DNA of 64,000 bases from Spirodela intermedia (lineage: Eukaryota > Streptophyta > Magnoliopsida > Alismatales > Araceae), in the NCBI GenBank assembly GCA_902729315.2, contig LR746265.1:1123501-1187500 (forward strand), read 5' to 3'. Made by a program: the position numbers and the translations under genes. Positions 49,518 through 63,849 of this stretch are shown piece by piece; the first letter of the stretch is position 1; the number at the start of each line of letters is the position of its first letter. Under the pieces are notes generated by a model. That model made no database searches and was not told the origin of the DNA. It was given only the letters and a program-made list of their open reading frames with translations.

Positions 49518-50926
49518 TCCTCCCACATTCATGGCATTCTGAACTGGCGGACTAGAGTTTCCTTTGGCGGGGAGATGCTGTTGCACCTCCCTTCTTCTCT
49601 CTCATACTCAACACCTTCGTCCTGCTCCCTTCTCCCCCTTGATTTAGCGACAGATTGGCGTATCCCGGCTGGCCGATTCCCACATTTATCTCTTTCGCCA
49701 TGGCAGCTGCGCGGGAGGGCCCTCTCCGTCAACGTCGCCGCGGACGACTTGCTTAGTTAAGAGCAGGTAGTGAATATCCCCCCCCTGTAACTCCCCTACT
49801 CGCAGCATATCTCCGCATAAAGACCAGATAGACTCGAGACCAGACAGCTTTTCTGGAGTGATGAGATGTTTCAATGCGGGTAAGCCCGTAACATTTATTG
49901 AACCACAATGGGCAAAACTTTGGTCATAGGATCATCAATGGGGTTGTAAGCGCACATAAAATCATGGATTTCTCAATGAAGGTTTGGAGATTCGCCGACG
50001 AAATCAAACAGCTCCTAATTTGTCAACGGGTCTTTTGATGCCCAGGAACCAGACCTAGATTATCACATTTAACTACTAATGAGTAGGGTAAGCTAATATA
50101 TTTAAAACATACGACTTATATGTCTTATTTAATGTGATTGGTTTGACCTTGTAGACCAACTTTTTATTATCTCCATTACACAGAAATTAGAGACAAAAAA
50201 GCATTCTATGAAAAATCAGGTTACCCAATTCAATGTTAATTAAAAATCAGTGAAGAACATTTGTCTATCATAATTTTCAGGGTTGACCCCAGGTAAATCT
50301 TTGAAATAGGAAAAATATCACATTGAAAAAAAAAAAATTTGATTCGCTCCTAGCAGATTTGTGTTCATCAGGGATGGGCTCTAAGATAACTTATCATTGA
50401 TTGGATGCAACATATTTTGAGAATATCGATGAGACCACTAGTTATTTATTAATCATATGTAAGCACAATAAAATATTGAAAAATTTTAGTCTTCAACTCC
50501 GTTAAACTAATAGAATCAAAAGATTTCCCATACAGTTTCATTTAGGAAGAAATATTCACAAACTGTAACTTGATATCCTAATTAAGGTGCCACTAAAAAT
50601 AGTAGAATATCTGCATGATTATGTTCTTCCTAAACGTAGCCACCCTTTTGTGTAATCAAGTTATGTTAAAATTTTAGGATAATTGACCCCCCACATCTCA
50701 GCACCAAAATAAATGCCCAAGAAGGATTATCGCCCGAATAAGATGGCACGTATTGTCTAGAATTAGAAGTTGTTTAAATATTATGGGTACAGTCCAACCA
50801 ACTTTATTTCCTTACTCGTTCCGTCCTGTTAGTTTATAATTAAATAATAACATAATAATAATGGGAAAATCCTCCATTGCTTCGGAGCCACGCCGGCCTA
50901 GGCACGAACTCCTCTTCCAAAAGAAG

Positions 50927-51002
<76 letters not shown>

Positions 51003-51089
51003 CACGGCAGTGACGCCATTTCCCGGAGGGCTCGCAACCCGGGTTGGGTTTCTGGTTCCTCTACTGCGATAATGTGCGTCTGAGTGAGT

Positions 51090-51134
<45 letters not shown>

Positions 51135-51687
51135 TTAATTCAGAATAACTGCGAGAAATAAAAACTAGAGGGCCCTTGGATTCATTCCGCTTAATTTGAC
51201 ATATAAATGAGAAGACGTCATAAAAGTTTGCAGTATGATGAATCTAACTTTTTTGCAGAGCGAATAAATGTTATCGAATCTCGCCGTAGATTTACTTCTT
51301 CTGGCAAACCATACAAAGATTAGAACCAGTTGTACTCACCGTTTCGCCAACCATCTGTTGACATTGCGTGAGAACCCACGCCTCTCACTTTCAAAAATCA
51401 CAGCCCAGGAAAGAAAATCAATCCAAACCCGAATCAACCTCTCGTTTATGACCAAACTAGAGAGAGAATCCGCTCCCCTCTCTCTCTCTCTCTCTCTCTC
51501 TCTTATTCTCTCTCATGGGTACAATTTCTGAGGCACTCGGCGACAAGAATATCGCTGAAACTCCGCGGCCTTCCTCTTTAAATACATCATAAAATATGAG
51601 AAGATTGTCCCAGCAATGTGGCAGAAATTTATCAAATCAAAACACACGGCCATGGTGGAGGGGAGACGACCACTCGATCGATCCTCG
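49518..51687. other. Intergenic region between the sterol glucosyltransferase and C2H2 genes
   Basis: No gene recognised. It contains a (CT)n tract of about 70 bp (50929-50999) followed about 95 bp later by a (GA)n tract (51094-51130), and a shorter (CT)n at 51479-51503. The 3' end of the sterol glucosyltransferase lies at the right side. The part at 49900-50880 is AT-rich without identifiable repeats. Confidence 0.55.
50929..51130. repeat. Facing (CT)n and (GA)n tracts
   Basis: A (CT)n tract of about 70 bp and a (GA)n tract of about 37 bp are mutually complementary and separated by roughly 95 bp, so single-stranded DNA or RNA of this region could fold into a long hairpin. Confidence 0.9.
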
Positions 51688-54600
51688 TCAGGAGCAGCCG
51701 AAGCATCTCCCAATGGAGCCGAAACAGGGCTTGAAGAAATCAGAGGGGGGCGACGACGGTTTGGGGTCCAACGGCTCCCTCTTGGGGAGATGCTTGAAGA
51801 AGGCCATCACCGCCCCCTTCACCCCGTCCTCCGACGCCATGGCCTTCGCCAGCTCCACAGCACGCTCCTTCACCTGTCAAATAACACAATCCCAAGAAGT
51901 AGATTATATGTTATATTCATCACCACCAGCAAAGCTCTTTGATTCGAACCAGGAAAATCAAAAAAAAAAAATAAATAATAATAATAATAAGAAGAAGAAG
52001 AAAATCATGAGTAGTTTTTGCCATAGTAAACCCATTGATTCTGATGGTGGGAAACTTATATTTCTCACTCATAAATCCCATCCTTGTCCATGCTGCAAAC
52101 TCTAAGTTTGGCCTCACTTCTTCTCTAAGGTGTGTGTGTTCTTGATGGGTTTCCTTCATTGGGTTAGGGGCCAGATTCTTGAAGGGTTCTTTAATCGAGC
52201 TATTATATATGATAATGGTTACATGAATGTTGCTAATGAAGGGTTATATATATATATATATATATGATAATGATTCACCGACGAACAGTCTCACCTTGGA
52301 ATCCAGCATGTAATTTATCGCATCGATCAGCTTTGGCAGCGAGAACTGGTCGACGGGGATGGGAGACGGGCCAACGCCTCTAGCATGGACCTGCTCTCCC
52401 CAAAAGGGCTGATCCCCGAAGAAAGGCACGATCGTTGTTGGACACTGCATCATGAAAAGCTGACTCACCGTCAATAGACAGACGCATCTTAAATCCAATA
52501 TCATCCAACATGGCAATAATAATAGTAATGATAGTAATAATAATACTAATAATGAGAATGCTTACAGCGGCTTTGAGACCGGCAGCTGTTGTTCCAGCGC
52601 CGCCATGATGCACCTGAAGGCACAGAGGCTTCATGAGGAAGAGCCCAGAGGCAGACCATAATGCCGATCCATTTAAGGTATTTCCATTTAAGGAGACCAG
52701 CATGGAATCACAAGAGAAATCGGAACAACACAGAATTATAGAGTATTTCCATTTAAGGTTAGTAAATTTCCCGGGGAAAAAAGGCCATGCAAAAGAAAAG
52801 AACTGCGATATAATTTACCCTCTCTCTTGATGAAGCAGCAGGTTAGATGTTAGCCTACGAATTAAAATTCTGCGGTATATGAAAAAATAACATCTTATAT
52901 GGATTACTCTGTCTCAGAGTAACATCCATATAACATGACATCCATATGAAATATCATCCGTTTCAGAACATATGCACTGGATCGAAAGGAAGAAAAACTT
53001 CCAAATATGGCAAAGATTAGGCAACGGATCTTAGGATAAAATGCAAAGTAGTGTCAATGAGTTAATGGATGGTAGGAGGGCATTCCATCGGACTAGCACA
53101 AAACGTATATGGCTTACCACGGCCTTACAATGTGAAAATAGCCAGTCATGGGGGCAATTGTCCAGCAGGTACACAAAATCCTTGGGTTCTGCCACTGGAA
53201 CAGGAGATTCCATCAAACATATTGCCCCACATCACAAGAATAAAGAGATTTAAGATTAAGCAGAGAATCAGCACAATGCGGTGGTCAGCCCCAGAATAAT
53301 AAGCACTTACAGTCTCCAAGACCACCCCAACCCTTATTAATGATGCCCCGCTGTTGAGTCTTCTCTAATGCCTCCACAATGATATTTGTCATCTTCTGGG
53401 GTTCTTGGACAGGCTGTCACAGAACTCAGAAAAGTTTTAAACTAAGCATAGAAACCTTAACCACTATGTATACACAAGAGAATTTAATTATTAAAACATG
53501 CCGATCCCATTTTACCATAGAACTCATAAAGACAACTCAAAATTTGATTGATAGAGTCCTTACGTGGTGCTATAAACCCTCTTCATGCCTTCAGTAGGCA
53601 AACTATAAGTCGCCTGTAGTGGAACCACCATGTTCATCATCTATCATTATTTTAGTTCTCATTCAATATCTAGGCGCTTGATGTAACTTATCATTATGGC
53701 ATGAGATAGATCTAGAGGTGTTTGGTAATCTTCACAGGGTTATTTGCCCCTAGGCACATGATAGACCTGTCAAAAGTAACTATACTACCAACGGGTAAGG
53801 TTACCTATGAGTTTTAACATTGGTCTTTTTTATATAAGATTATCCAAATTTGATTATTATTATTAATCTTTTATTATATTTCCAAACACCAAAAAATATG
53901 GAAAACATTTCTTTAAATGATGTTGCCACATATACTAAAATTCATTTGACTGAATTTATAAATAAATGAAATCATTTATTATGTCTCCATACATAAAGTT
54001 AAAAATGAAGTTGACCAGATTGACAGTGTTGTACATTTGTCCCACTTCTTCAATAAGCAATATTCCTGTGAGAAGTTCCTACAAACTGTTATTCTTAGAC
54101 ATTGACTCGACTTCTTTTCTTATGGATGGATTCTGACACCATCCAAAATCAAGGAAAAATGAACAAAAAATCGATTTTTTATATGCGGACATCTAATAAT
54201 AGGTTTGACCGTTATGAACTCGAGTCTTGGCATGTGCAAACCGGAAAACATTACTTGTAACCAACTTGCGAAGGGAACAAAATCTAGCTAAGATGCTATA
54301 TGGCCTGGATTACTAAATCAAATAATGTAAGCGAATAATAGAACTAATTCTTCAAACATTTCTGAAGGACAATGAAAAGTATTCCTATATCTCCATATTT
54401 AGGGAAAATTGACCAAAATGCACAGCCCGAAGTTCAAGATATGAAGAAAATATCAAAATGTCCATAGTGAGTGAGAATAGTGACACTCACAAGACTACCA
54501 AATCCAATATAAATAGGCTTCTCCCCAGCTTCAAGCCATTTCACCAGTGATTCTGGAGGTTCATAATTTGATGCCAGGTCAAGGAAACAAAAACCAACAA

Positions 54601-57600
54601 CATCGATTTTGGGTCCCCAATCTGTAAAAAAACCATAGAGAAATGGGTTTTAAAAAAGCACATAAGAAAGCAAACCAAATTCACTACAGGCATCCAGAAA
54701 TTGGACATCAGCAATCGAAATTTCACATAAGAGTTAAAGATCAACATACTGACGAATGATATTTAGATCTCCCAGCACCATCTCAAACCATAAAACTAGG
54801 AGGAAAATATTGAAATATAATTAATAAAATAATGCAAGTATGCCACAGAATAAGTCAGGCCATTTCCCAAAATTGAACCTCCTCACCCTCATGTTCTCCA
54901 GGGTCACCAATAATGGCACTGATAGCCTATTATAATTTTTAAACAGTAATTAAAGGAAGTTTTCATTTTCGTGACCATCAAAGAACGCTAGTAAATTATT
55001 TAACTTTAGAATTCTCAAATTTTGTTTGTGATGCCCACTTGAAATTGGCCCTTTAGCGGGGAAATTTTACTTTAAAACGTCACAGAAATTTCGCAGTCTA
55101 GAGAACTGACAACCAAATTCATATTTTCTAATGGTTGCCCATTACTAAAATTCCATTTTTACGTGAACAAAATATCACACACGAAAATCACGGTCACAAT
55201 GAGTCTTTCATTAATGTCCCACATAGAACTCCACATAATCAATGTCATAATTAAGTGCTGACAGGTCAAAAAAGATGAAATCTAAATTGATGCTTGGCGT
55301 ACGTGGTTAGGAATGCACCATTTTTCGTTTTCCCAACTGATATTCTTTGAACATCTCATTTATGTATGGAAATTCACTAACCTTTTGGCTTGGGGACAAG
55401 ATGAGGACTCCAAATATATCCCGTAGGAATATCTGACGTAGATCCTTGAGAGCCACTTAAATATGTGACAGGTCGAAGCTTCAACTTTTTCTTTCTGAAA
55501 TCATTTATCATATCTCGTATTCCAAGCCAAATCATTGAGTCAACTACTTGGTACGAAAGCTGCAGGAGATTGAGCTAAATAAATAATAGGTGAAGATTAT
55601 TCCAATTAAATGATAAACTTTGGCAGTCTAAACAACTATAAACGTAAGAATTTCACTTGTTGAATTCAGGGAATAGTCTATGTCATTAATCTGAGATGCA
55701 GTCCGTATAACCAAGAAACTAGGAAGAGTCGTATGCTATCAGAAGACGAGGGAAACATAAACTATTGCAGGGGATTCAACCAGATATTATACATAAAAAC
55801 ATGAGTATTGCAGTGCTTAAATATGAATCCTTTAGAACACTCATATTCCAAGAACTGAGTCGGATCATACCAACTATATTTTCACCCATATAAATTCATC
55901 AACAAAACTCTCAGAAATAATGTTTTAATAAGGCACATCGGAATCAGACCAATCCGGCTCCTAGGAGTCGGGCCCTAAAAATACAGAGAAAAGGAGAAAT
56001 TAAGAGATTCTGTTTCACATAAGTCCGAGTTTCAGTAATTTCAAATTTTTCTAGAGATGATGTGAAATAGAAAAAAAAAATTCTCGTTGGCTTTTGGATA
56101 TCTACATGTACAAAAAAATCCAAGACTCAGCTACTTTAGATTCTTCTTTTTTCTTCTTACTTCTCTCTGAATATTTTTGGCCACCAAAACTTATCTAGTG
56201 CTTCATAAAACCTTTAAGGATTTATTAAAATCAAACAAAGATATTAAATGTTTGGAAAATTAGATAATCAAAGAACTGAATTCCTTGATATACCATTAGC
56301 AATCTGATTAAATGAACGAATATAAACAACAATGCAAACACATTGAATCTTATACGATAAACCTTGGACAACTTTAGGGGTACGAGTAGGAGTCTCTAAT
56401 GCTGAAATGATCCAAAACAGTGTACCAATATAGAATGATTGCCTTGGAGTCTCTAAAACCATATGACAAATATAATCATCAGATGGCAAATGGCTAGATT
56501 CATTCCTACGATGTAAGAAAGTGATGCGAGTTTCTTATTATTTTATGATCATTTCATTAAGAACCTTTTGATAAATCACAGCGACAATGATTTAGAACCA
56601 CCATAACAAAAATAGATTCCCTTTCAAAATGATTTAACTTCAATAGTACCCGGTAGAAACTCCTTGACATAAGAAAGGCTGAAGCCAAACAAAAAATCAG
56701 CCAAATAGTTCATAATTAGGAGGGAGACGAAGAAAGTACTTATTATTATGGGGCATGAATTCCTCGAAAAAAAAGTTCAGAAAAACAATTAGGGACATGA
56801 TATAATATCATGTCGCGTGGTAGACAAGAAGAACAGGAAATAATTCGGGATCTGACGCGTCAAAAAAAACAAGAGGAACTTGCTGGAACTTGAGAATGAT
56901 GTGATTCTACCTAAAATTTAGGTGTCAATGTGGCAAAAAATCTACAAATCAATTGACAGACGTGAAAAGATACAAGCTTTCCTACCACATCTCACTTTGA
57001 ATTTTGGTCGCATACCCATTAGAATACTAAAAAAATAGATCTATTGAAGGAACATGCACTAGAAGAATGGAATCTCACTCTATATCCAGCTTGCTGTTTA
57101 ACACGGGAAAGGGGATGTGGAAACTGAGCAGTGGGCCTGGTAGCAAAACAAGGAAGCGACATAAATAAGATAACAATAAAGTTGCTAAAAATACAAGTTC
57201 ACATACACATGCTTCATAACTAAAGAAAAAATAAGCTAAATTTCCGGTCTTATGTTATACAGAGATGACTCTGGACCAGAAGATCACATAATATACACAT
57301 CTAGTGGCATCAACAAAAAATAGAATACACTCATATAAAGTTAATTTGGAATACTTACGTCCAAGGCATAGTGAAAAATATATGAATCGGTATTTTTAGC
57401 GCCTCAGCCACATGTGTATGCCCTGAACAAGCATTTGTCCACGTCAGGAGATGAAGTCAAGCTGTCCAACAGCGCATGAAATACAAATATTACAAATTTC
57501 ACCTGGATATACATGTGAGACATGTATATCCATGGCAGAGCCCTTGGCAGGAGAAGAAATGGGAGACAAACAATGTTCCATGAATGATGCAAATTAAAAT

Positions 57601-60600
57601 AGGATATACATGTGGAAGAAACTCAAAAATTTAGGTTGTGACATGTTTTATGTTCTTAAACAATGATAATTAATCACAAGGGTCTAAGCCAACCAATAAT
57701 AACGCATGAAATGTAAACCGGGATGAAGAAATAAAATAAATATATACAAGCTGCACATTCAAGGCCTTCAAACTCCAAGCAAAAACTGGACCGGCCCTGA
57801 ATTCCCTGCCTCTGTGAACAATACTCTCTAGACATGATTCTAAGTCATTTTTTAAAGATTACAATCATACAAAAAGATATATGCGTTGATTGGTGGTGAA
57901 TTTTTTTTCCAAAATATTGTTATAGTATAGTAAAGAATGTGCATGGATTAACTACATCAGGAGCCCAAATGGACCCCTGACCCATGTTTTCTAATATTTT
58001 GGTCAGGCAGGCTACCAACTGGCCGCCACCCAAAAGGGGTGGGGCCCAGAGGTGACCCAAATGCGACACTAGACGGTCAAAGACTCCAGTGAGTTCCCAT
58101 AATCAGTAACTAGAACCGTGAAACACAGCAGTGATCACGAGAATTACATAATTAAAGACATATCAGAATGTCGCAAATATCTGAAATCACAAAGAATAAT
58201 AGAAATGCCCAAACTTCAATGTGCGAAGTACTTAGGTTTGTAAGAAAATCTCAACGTATTTATAGATTAAAATTTACGAAAAGATATTCTTCTAAATATT
58301 TTCCAATTTTCATGATAATTGTATAAACATCATAATTTAATGGAAACATCGTAAAGATCCATTAGCATTCATTATTTATTTTCACATCAAGAGCATCATT
58401 AGCATGTCTTTAATTGGGAACATTCTTGACCCATTTATTTTTAGCAGGGCCTCATCTGCCCATTTGTACCGATAGCAACCACTAGCCTATTCTTCTGCTT
58501 GTTCAAGTCCTGAAAAGAACGCTCAAAAATCTAAGAAGCTAATGAGGGATAAGGAGATATTTTAGGCAAAGACTTTCAATAATACAAAAAAAGGGCTAAT
58601 GATTGATCATGTTCCCGAAGAGGAAATTCCTAAAGTTGGAAAGATGGATGGTGTTTAGAGCTAAATGAAACAGAAGCATTTAATTGTTCCTCTCAACAAA
58701 ATAAAACGCGATTTTATTTATTCTTCTCTGTAACGTGAATGTAGAGAGCAACACGATCTGGGCGAAAATTGAAAGATATGACTTACATAGGGAGGACAGA
58801 GAGGAAAAGTTTTTTGACGGACAGCCAGGACATGATGATTCATTTGAGGCAGTAAAGATTGTCTTCAACGAAAAAAGTACGGAAATAATGAGACTCTTGT
58901 TTTATTCCTCAATAGTTGACACGAAGAAGACACTAGATGAAAACACGACCAAAAGATTAAGAAGACATCTAGGAGAGAACTACCGACTGCTTGGAATGGA
59001 GGAACATCACTCAAAGTATAGAGAATGAAGAATCTTGACATATCAAAATGCAACAAGAGTGATGAAGTGCCAGGAACAGCTCGCCAGGTCATGATTTTAA
59101 ACAAAAGAAAGAATTCGCCAGTGATATTTTGAAGATGTACTGTTAGAAATATGTTTTCGATTTACGGTGTTAGTCCTTTACTTTCTTGTCCACTGTACCT
59201 TGTAATAAAACCATAGGCTGAACCGATTCAAACTGAATCAGACCGGTTCAGCCTCTCCCATTTGATAACAGCCGGTTGGTATAAACACCAATCAGCATGT
59301 AAGCATTTGTGAATAATAGAATTTGGGGCTTTGGCCTTCTTCTTTTTCCTGTATCTCTCTCGTGTACGCTGCTGGCGCAGAAAGGAAAGAAGGGAGGCAT
59401 TCGGAGATGATCAAAGATAAACACGATCTTTAACATGTACGAATAGTAATTTTAAAAAAGGATATTATGACAGGATTCTCAGTTGCCTCTTTAAAGATCA
59501 ATCAATTGTGATTATTTTAAAACATATTTTTACGATATTCACATGTGCCATTTTGAAGAGATACAAATTTCTATTTTTTTTAAAAAGTACACCACAAAAG
59601 GATACACATGTGCTATTTTGTAGACATAATACTTGTGCTTCTTAAAAAGGATATTGTGAACGTTAAAAATTCAGATTCCAATAATGGATACACACGCCAA
59701 GATTTTGATACAATTTCTTCAGGAGAATTAAATAACATGAGTTAAAGTACAAACATGCTGAATACATTCTCTATTTGATAACTCACATTGTTACAAAAAG
59801 ATGTAAATTCTTTATCCTGCTTCACAATTGAAGTTAATAAATTTTAGCAGGAGTTGATAGAACAAAGATCAAATGCTACCACATTTGACATCCCAATAAA
59901 TTTTATGTTTTCAATCATATGAGCGGTTCGTGTCAATAAAATTCAAAATGAAATAAAACAATGATAATAATAACCAAAGCAAAGGATAATGACAGATAAA
60001 CGCACCATATGCAGGGGGGTTGGCAATTATTGCATCCGGCTTGAAAGGAATGCCAGAATCATCAGGATCCTTGCATGCAGCGAGCAAAGAAAATATGATA
60101 TTTTTCATTTGCTTTCTTTGTACTGGAATTTCTGATGGAGCTGATGGTAAAAACCCTTTGTTTTTTACCATGTCTATAAAAAAATAAAAAAGCCATGCAA
60201 TGAAAATTAATGTCAGCTGATCTTTCAGTGGTCTCATGTTACTAGCCTAAAAAAAAGAATACAGTTAGTAACTCACACTCAGCAAGAACAACAGGATCAC
60301 CCCCCAAGGGGTAAAACTCCAAACCAGCGGTCAAGACAAATTCTTTAAAATTTGCATGAGTTGCTAGTCTTACACGATGGCCATAGTCCTGAAAGAAAAT
60401 CACGTATGAGTTGGCAAAGGAAACAACTTTCTTTTTATGGAAGTCCAATGAACTACGAAACATGATTGAAGGGATGGAACAAAATAATTGCTCTAACTGC
60501 ATGAACATAAGGAAAAATATTAAAAAAAATGCAAACACATCAATAGTTATCAGGTAAAGAAAGAGAAGTGCACTTGTAGCTATTATCAGAATAACAAATA

Positions 60601-61077
60601 TGACAAATACAATCACATCAGTTTCTCATTCGAGTATATTCTTGTAGGATTGAGGTGAAGTATCTCGATTTAGAAAATGCAGATTCGTGAGATACAACAA
60701 ATGTGGTAATAGCCATCAAGAAAAAAACTGACCACTGAACTAAATATGTAAAACTGTGGCCCTTTGTACATATTTTCATATTTCACATTAAACGTAAAAC
60801 TAATTAAACTTGATAGATAAATTAGGGGCGTTAAATATGAAATAAGTTCAATAATGATAATCAGAGGTCCTCTTTTCTTCACGTGCTTTTCAAAAGAAGC
60901 AGATGAACCAGAGTGCTGGTCTTTTTTTACTCGATGTTATTTAACAAAAAAACTTAATTAGGTCATAACACCCTTCTTTCTGTCATGTCCACAACGTTTT
61001 AATCACGTCAACAGCATTTCAATAGCATGCCGTGAGACCAAACTAGCCTAACGCTATCTTTTCTCTTCTGAGATGAC

Positions 61078-61125
<48 letters not shown>

Positions 61126-63849
61126 TTATACAAATATGTATACATATATCTGTGTATACGGGTACGTGTGCATGCATGTGTGTAGAATCTGTCTCTCATC
61201 CGCAACACTTCCAGGCTTACCACATGGTAATAGGAGACAAGTCAGAAAAATGGGGCCAAAATTTCTCTTCAGCAATGACAAAACATGTCAAAAGAAGGTG
61301 GTCAACTTGGCCAGGTTATTGAGCGTCCAGAACAAATACTATGGTGCAAAAACTATCCATTATGGTTTGGCTGACCAGGAAGGTACACATATATTTTTTC
61401 AGTAGAAACTTATACCCTTGTTGAACAATGACACCACAGGGCTGCTTGCATCCAGTAATAAGTTGCCATTAGATAGATCTATAGTGAGGTTGTAGTTGTT
61501 TTATGAGGTAAATCCCAAAATGCTGCGACCCCATGGCTCGGCCAGTTCCCTTGTTGTTTCCCCAGAGTTCTTCACTCATTGTCCATCGTTCTAATCTTCT
61601 CCTTCATCTCCTCAAGAGTTCTTCAAAAATTTATATCACAAAATTTGGAACGTAAATAACCATGTGAAGAAAAAATAGAGATGAGGAAACAACCTGCAGT
61701 CGTTTACCAATGGCAATAAATGGTTGTACATCTCCCCGTGTCCCCACAATAAGCATTACTATTTGTAACGGAGGTATATCAGTCACGTCCAAAGTTTCTT
61801 CATCAGCAACCTCGCCACTGAGGTCCTCAGACCCAAGATCAAGCGACCCTGCTTTGACACTCTCTGGTACTTCAAACACTACACTACCATCTCTTTTGAC
61901 TGTTGCAATGCGATTTAAGATCTTAAGCTGAAATATTGGAGCTCAAATCAACAACTTTGTGTAGCACGAAAAACATCTCCAAAATTGCAGGAAATAAAAA
62001 TTAATGAGAAGATGAATTTAAAGCATGCTGCCAAGAACATCAATCCATCTCTCAGAAACCACAAACTTTGATTAAAATTTGATTCGTAATATTAGATTAA
62101 ACTTTTATTATTATCCTGAAAAAAAGATGGATAACATCGCAAAATCCAATAATTGAGGGGTCTGCCATCGATCCATGAAATAAATAATAGATTGGGTTAC
62201 TTGGGGGACTGAGCTTTTGCAGCGAACTGGGGATACTGTTCATCAACATAATTGATTCAGAAAGTCAAAAAGGGTGGTCATTTTCACTTTTATTTGTTTG
62301 GGATTCTGATAGGCACATTGGGTCACCAGACACGGTTCAGTTAGTGGCATTAGTTATGGAATCGAATTCCTTTTTATGAATTCGCGATGAAGTCTTCTCC
62401 CCGAAAATTTAATGCCTTTTTTTATTAATGCGGCGTTGGTTTTCACTGCTTTCCTATAAATCAGAAAGGTTAAAGCTTAAGCAGGATAGAGAAAGACTAT
62501 TTATCCCTGCAGATGGCAACAGCCCCAGAGAATAACAGTTCAAACCTTCTTCTTGTCAGAAATGTTCTCGTCAAATATTTGAGCAGCTGAATCAACATGT
62601 TGCTTCCGCCTCTCAGTTTTTGATCTTCCCAAGTTTTGACGACTTGTAGATGCCTCTGAGTTTTCACCTTCTTTTGTATCCTTGGGCATAGTCTTCGATC
62701 TAGGCAGATGTTCATCAGCAACAGCTGCAGAGAAACGTCCAGAGTCGGTACGAAATTTGGAAGTCTTTAAACATAATACGAAATGAGCAATTCAGACATG
62801 CTGCATTAGGTGACACAAATTCCAAAAAAAAATTAACATACGTGGAAGCATACATGTGAATTGCAAATCGTTTACGTATCCTAATCTTTGATTAATTTCA
62901 ACAGTAGCTACTAAAAAAATGCATGATGCTAGGTAGATGGCAATTTATACGTTCCTTTCTGTTGATGTATCTCCGCATCTACCATCTATATTCTGGGGCC
63001 ATTACCATAGCTGAAGGACAGGAGGATTAGGAACAAGGACAAAATATCGGAGAGACTTGGCACAACATCTTCCTAAATCCATCAATGCTTTCTATCCTCC
63101 TTTTCTTCATTCACGGTAACTTTCATGCATTCCTTTTATTTCATACAAAGCAACCATAACCTCCAGAGACTTTTCAATTAAAAGAGTGTTACAAGCAACC
63201 ACTGATGAATCGCTTCAGGTTACTTTCTATTCGTTCACATCTTCCCACTAAAACCCAGTGAAAAATTAACATCCAATTTTAGTACTTTGCCAGCCAGACG
63301 GTAAAATTTGGTATTATATAAAGCACTAATATATTTGAAATACGCCCACTGAAATTTACAGTGGCTACATAAATGTGAAAATGGATATCACAAACTAAAG
63401 CACCAAAAACAAGTCTAGAGAAATCGACGCAGAAGGTGAAATAAATATGTTGTAGCATCTCTACCGAAGGTGACAGTAAGATAGCGGAAAATATTTGCTG
63501 CAGCGAAAAAGGCTTGGCGGCCACCATTGTTTCGGGAAAACAAAGCCCCAGACCCAGACCCTATCCGTGAAACTCGAAATGTTCTTACTCCAAGAATTCT
63601 AGAGCTTAGCCAGCCTTTCAGGCAAATTATGGGAGAAGCGGAGTCCGTCGATATCAAAACCTCAGACGCAACGAACCTTCTTCAATTTTCTAGAAAGTGA
63701 TCCGAACAAAACAAGAACCTACAACAAAAACGCTCCCCCCCTCCCCTCAACAGTTCCCCTTCCCCGAGGCGGCAAAGAAGGCGATAAAATGCCCTACCAG
63801 TGGGGACGGCTGTCGAGCCCTTGGGATCCTCGTCGATGGATCCCTCCAT
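51688..63849 (-). CDS. UGT80: Sterol 3-beta-glucosyltransferase (UGT80 family)
   Basis: The enzyme moves glucose from UDP-glucose to the 3-OH of membrane sterols, making steryl glucosides. Fourteen exons join in frame to 579 aa: 63849-63798, 62724-62546, 61927-61694, 60388-60277, 60173-60006, 57422-57359, 57136-57079, 55559-55382, 54621-54491, 53413-53311, 53194-53118, 52613-52566, 52444-52295 and 51873-51688. The GT28-type N-terminal motif LIVGTRGDVQPFIAIGKRL is followed by GHRVRLATHANFKEFV, MVKNKGFLPSAPSEIPVQR, HTHVAEALKIPIHIFFTMPW, LRPVTYLSGSQGSTSDIP and KPIYIGFGSL. The donor-sugar motif is VHHGGAGTTAAGLKAACPT and PFFGDQPFWGEQVHARGVGP. The C-terminus ends GSIGRCFGCS. Plant UGT80A2/B1 are about 615-637 aa; the N-terminal part before the GT28 domain is short here. 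UGT80A versus UGT80B is not settled. A solo LTR sits in intron 5. Confidence 0.93.
57423..60005 (-). other. UGT80 intron 5 (2.6 kb)
   Basis: The largest intron of the gene. It contains a solo LTR (59141-59435). A 97-codon hydrophilic open frame on the plus strand (58735-59028) has no similarity I recognise and looks accidental. The rest is AT-rich intron DNA. Confidence 0.75.
59141..59435 (+). mobile_element. Solo LTR with TGTAC target duplication
   Basis: A 295-bp segment starting TGTTAGAAATATG and ending GATCTTTAACA (TG...CA, with inverted terminal TGTTA/TAACA) is flanked on both sides by TGTAC (59136-59140 and 59436-59440). A TATA-like GGTATAAACACC lies near 59277-59288. No internal retroelement sequence is present, as expected after recombination between two LTRs. 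Confidence 0.88.
61080..61120 (+). repeat. (CT)n microsatellite in UGT80 intron 3
   Basis: A pure CT run of about 40 bp in the intron between the exons at 61694-61927 and 60277-60388. Confidence 0.95.

Noticed and set aside
58735-59028. A 97-codon charged open frame inside a UGT80 intron
   Set aside because: No recognisable family, lies within an intron on the opposite strand, and no start or splice context supports it.
10354-63849. A biosynthetic gene cluster (CCD4, terpene synthase, thiolase, UGT80)
   Set aside because: The terpene synthase is dead and the others are common housekeeping or single-step genes about 10 to 50 kb apart with retrotransposons between; nothing shows a shared pathway.
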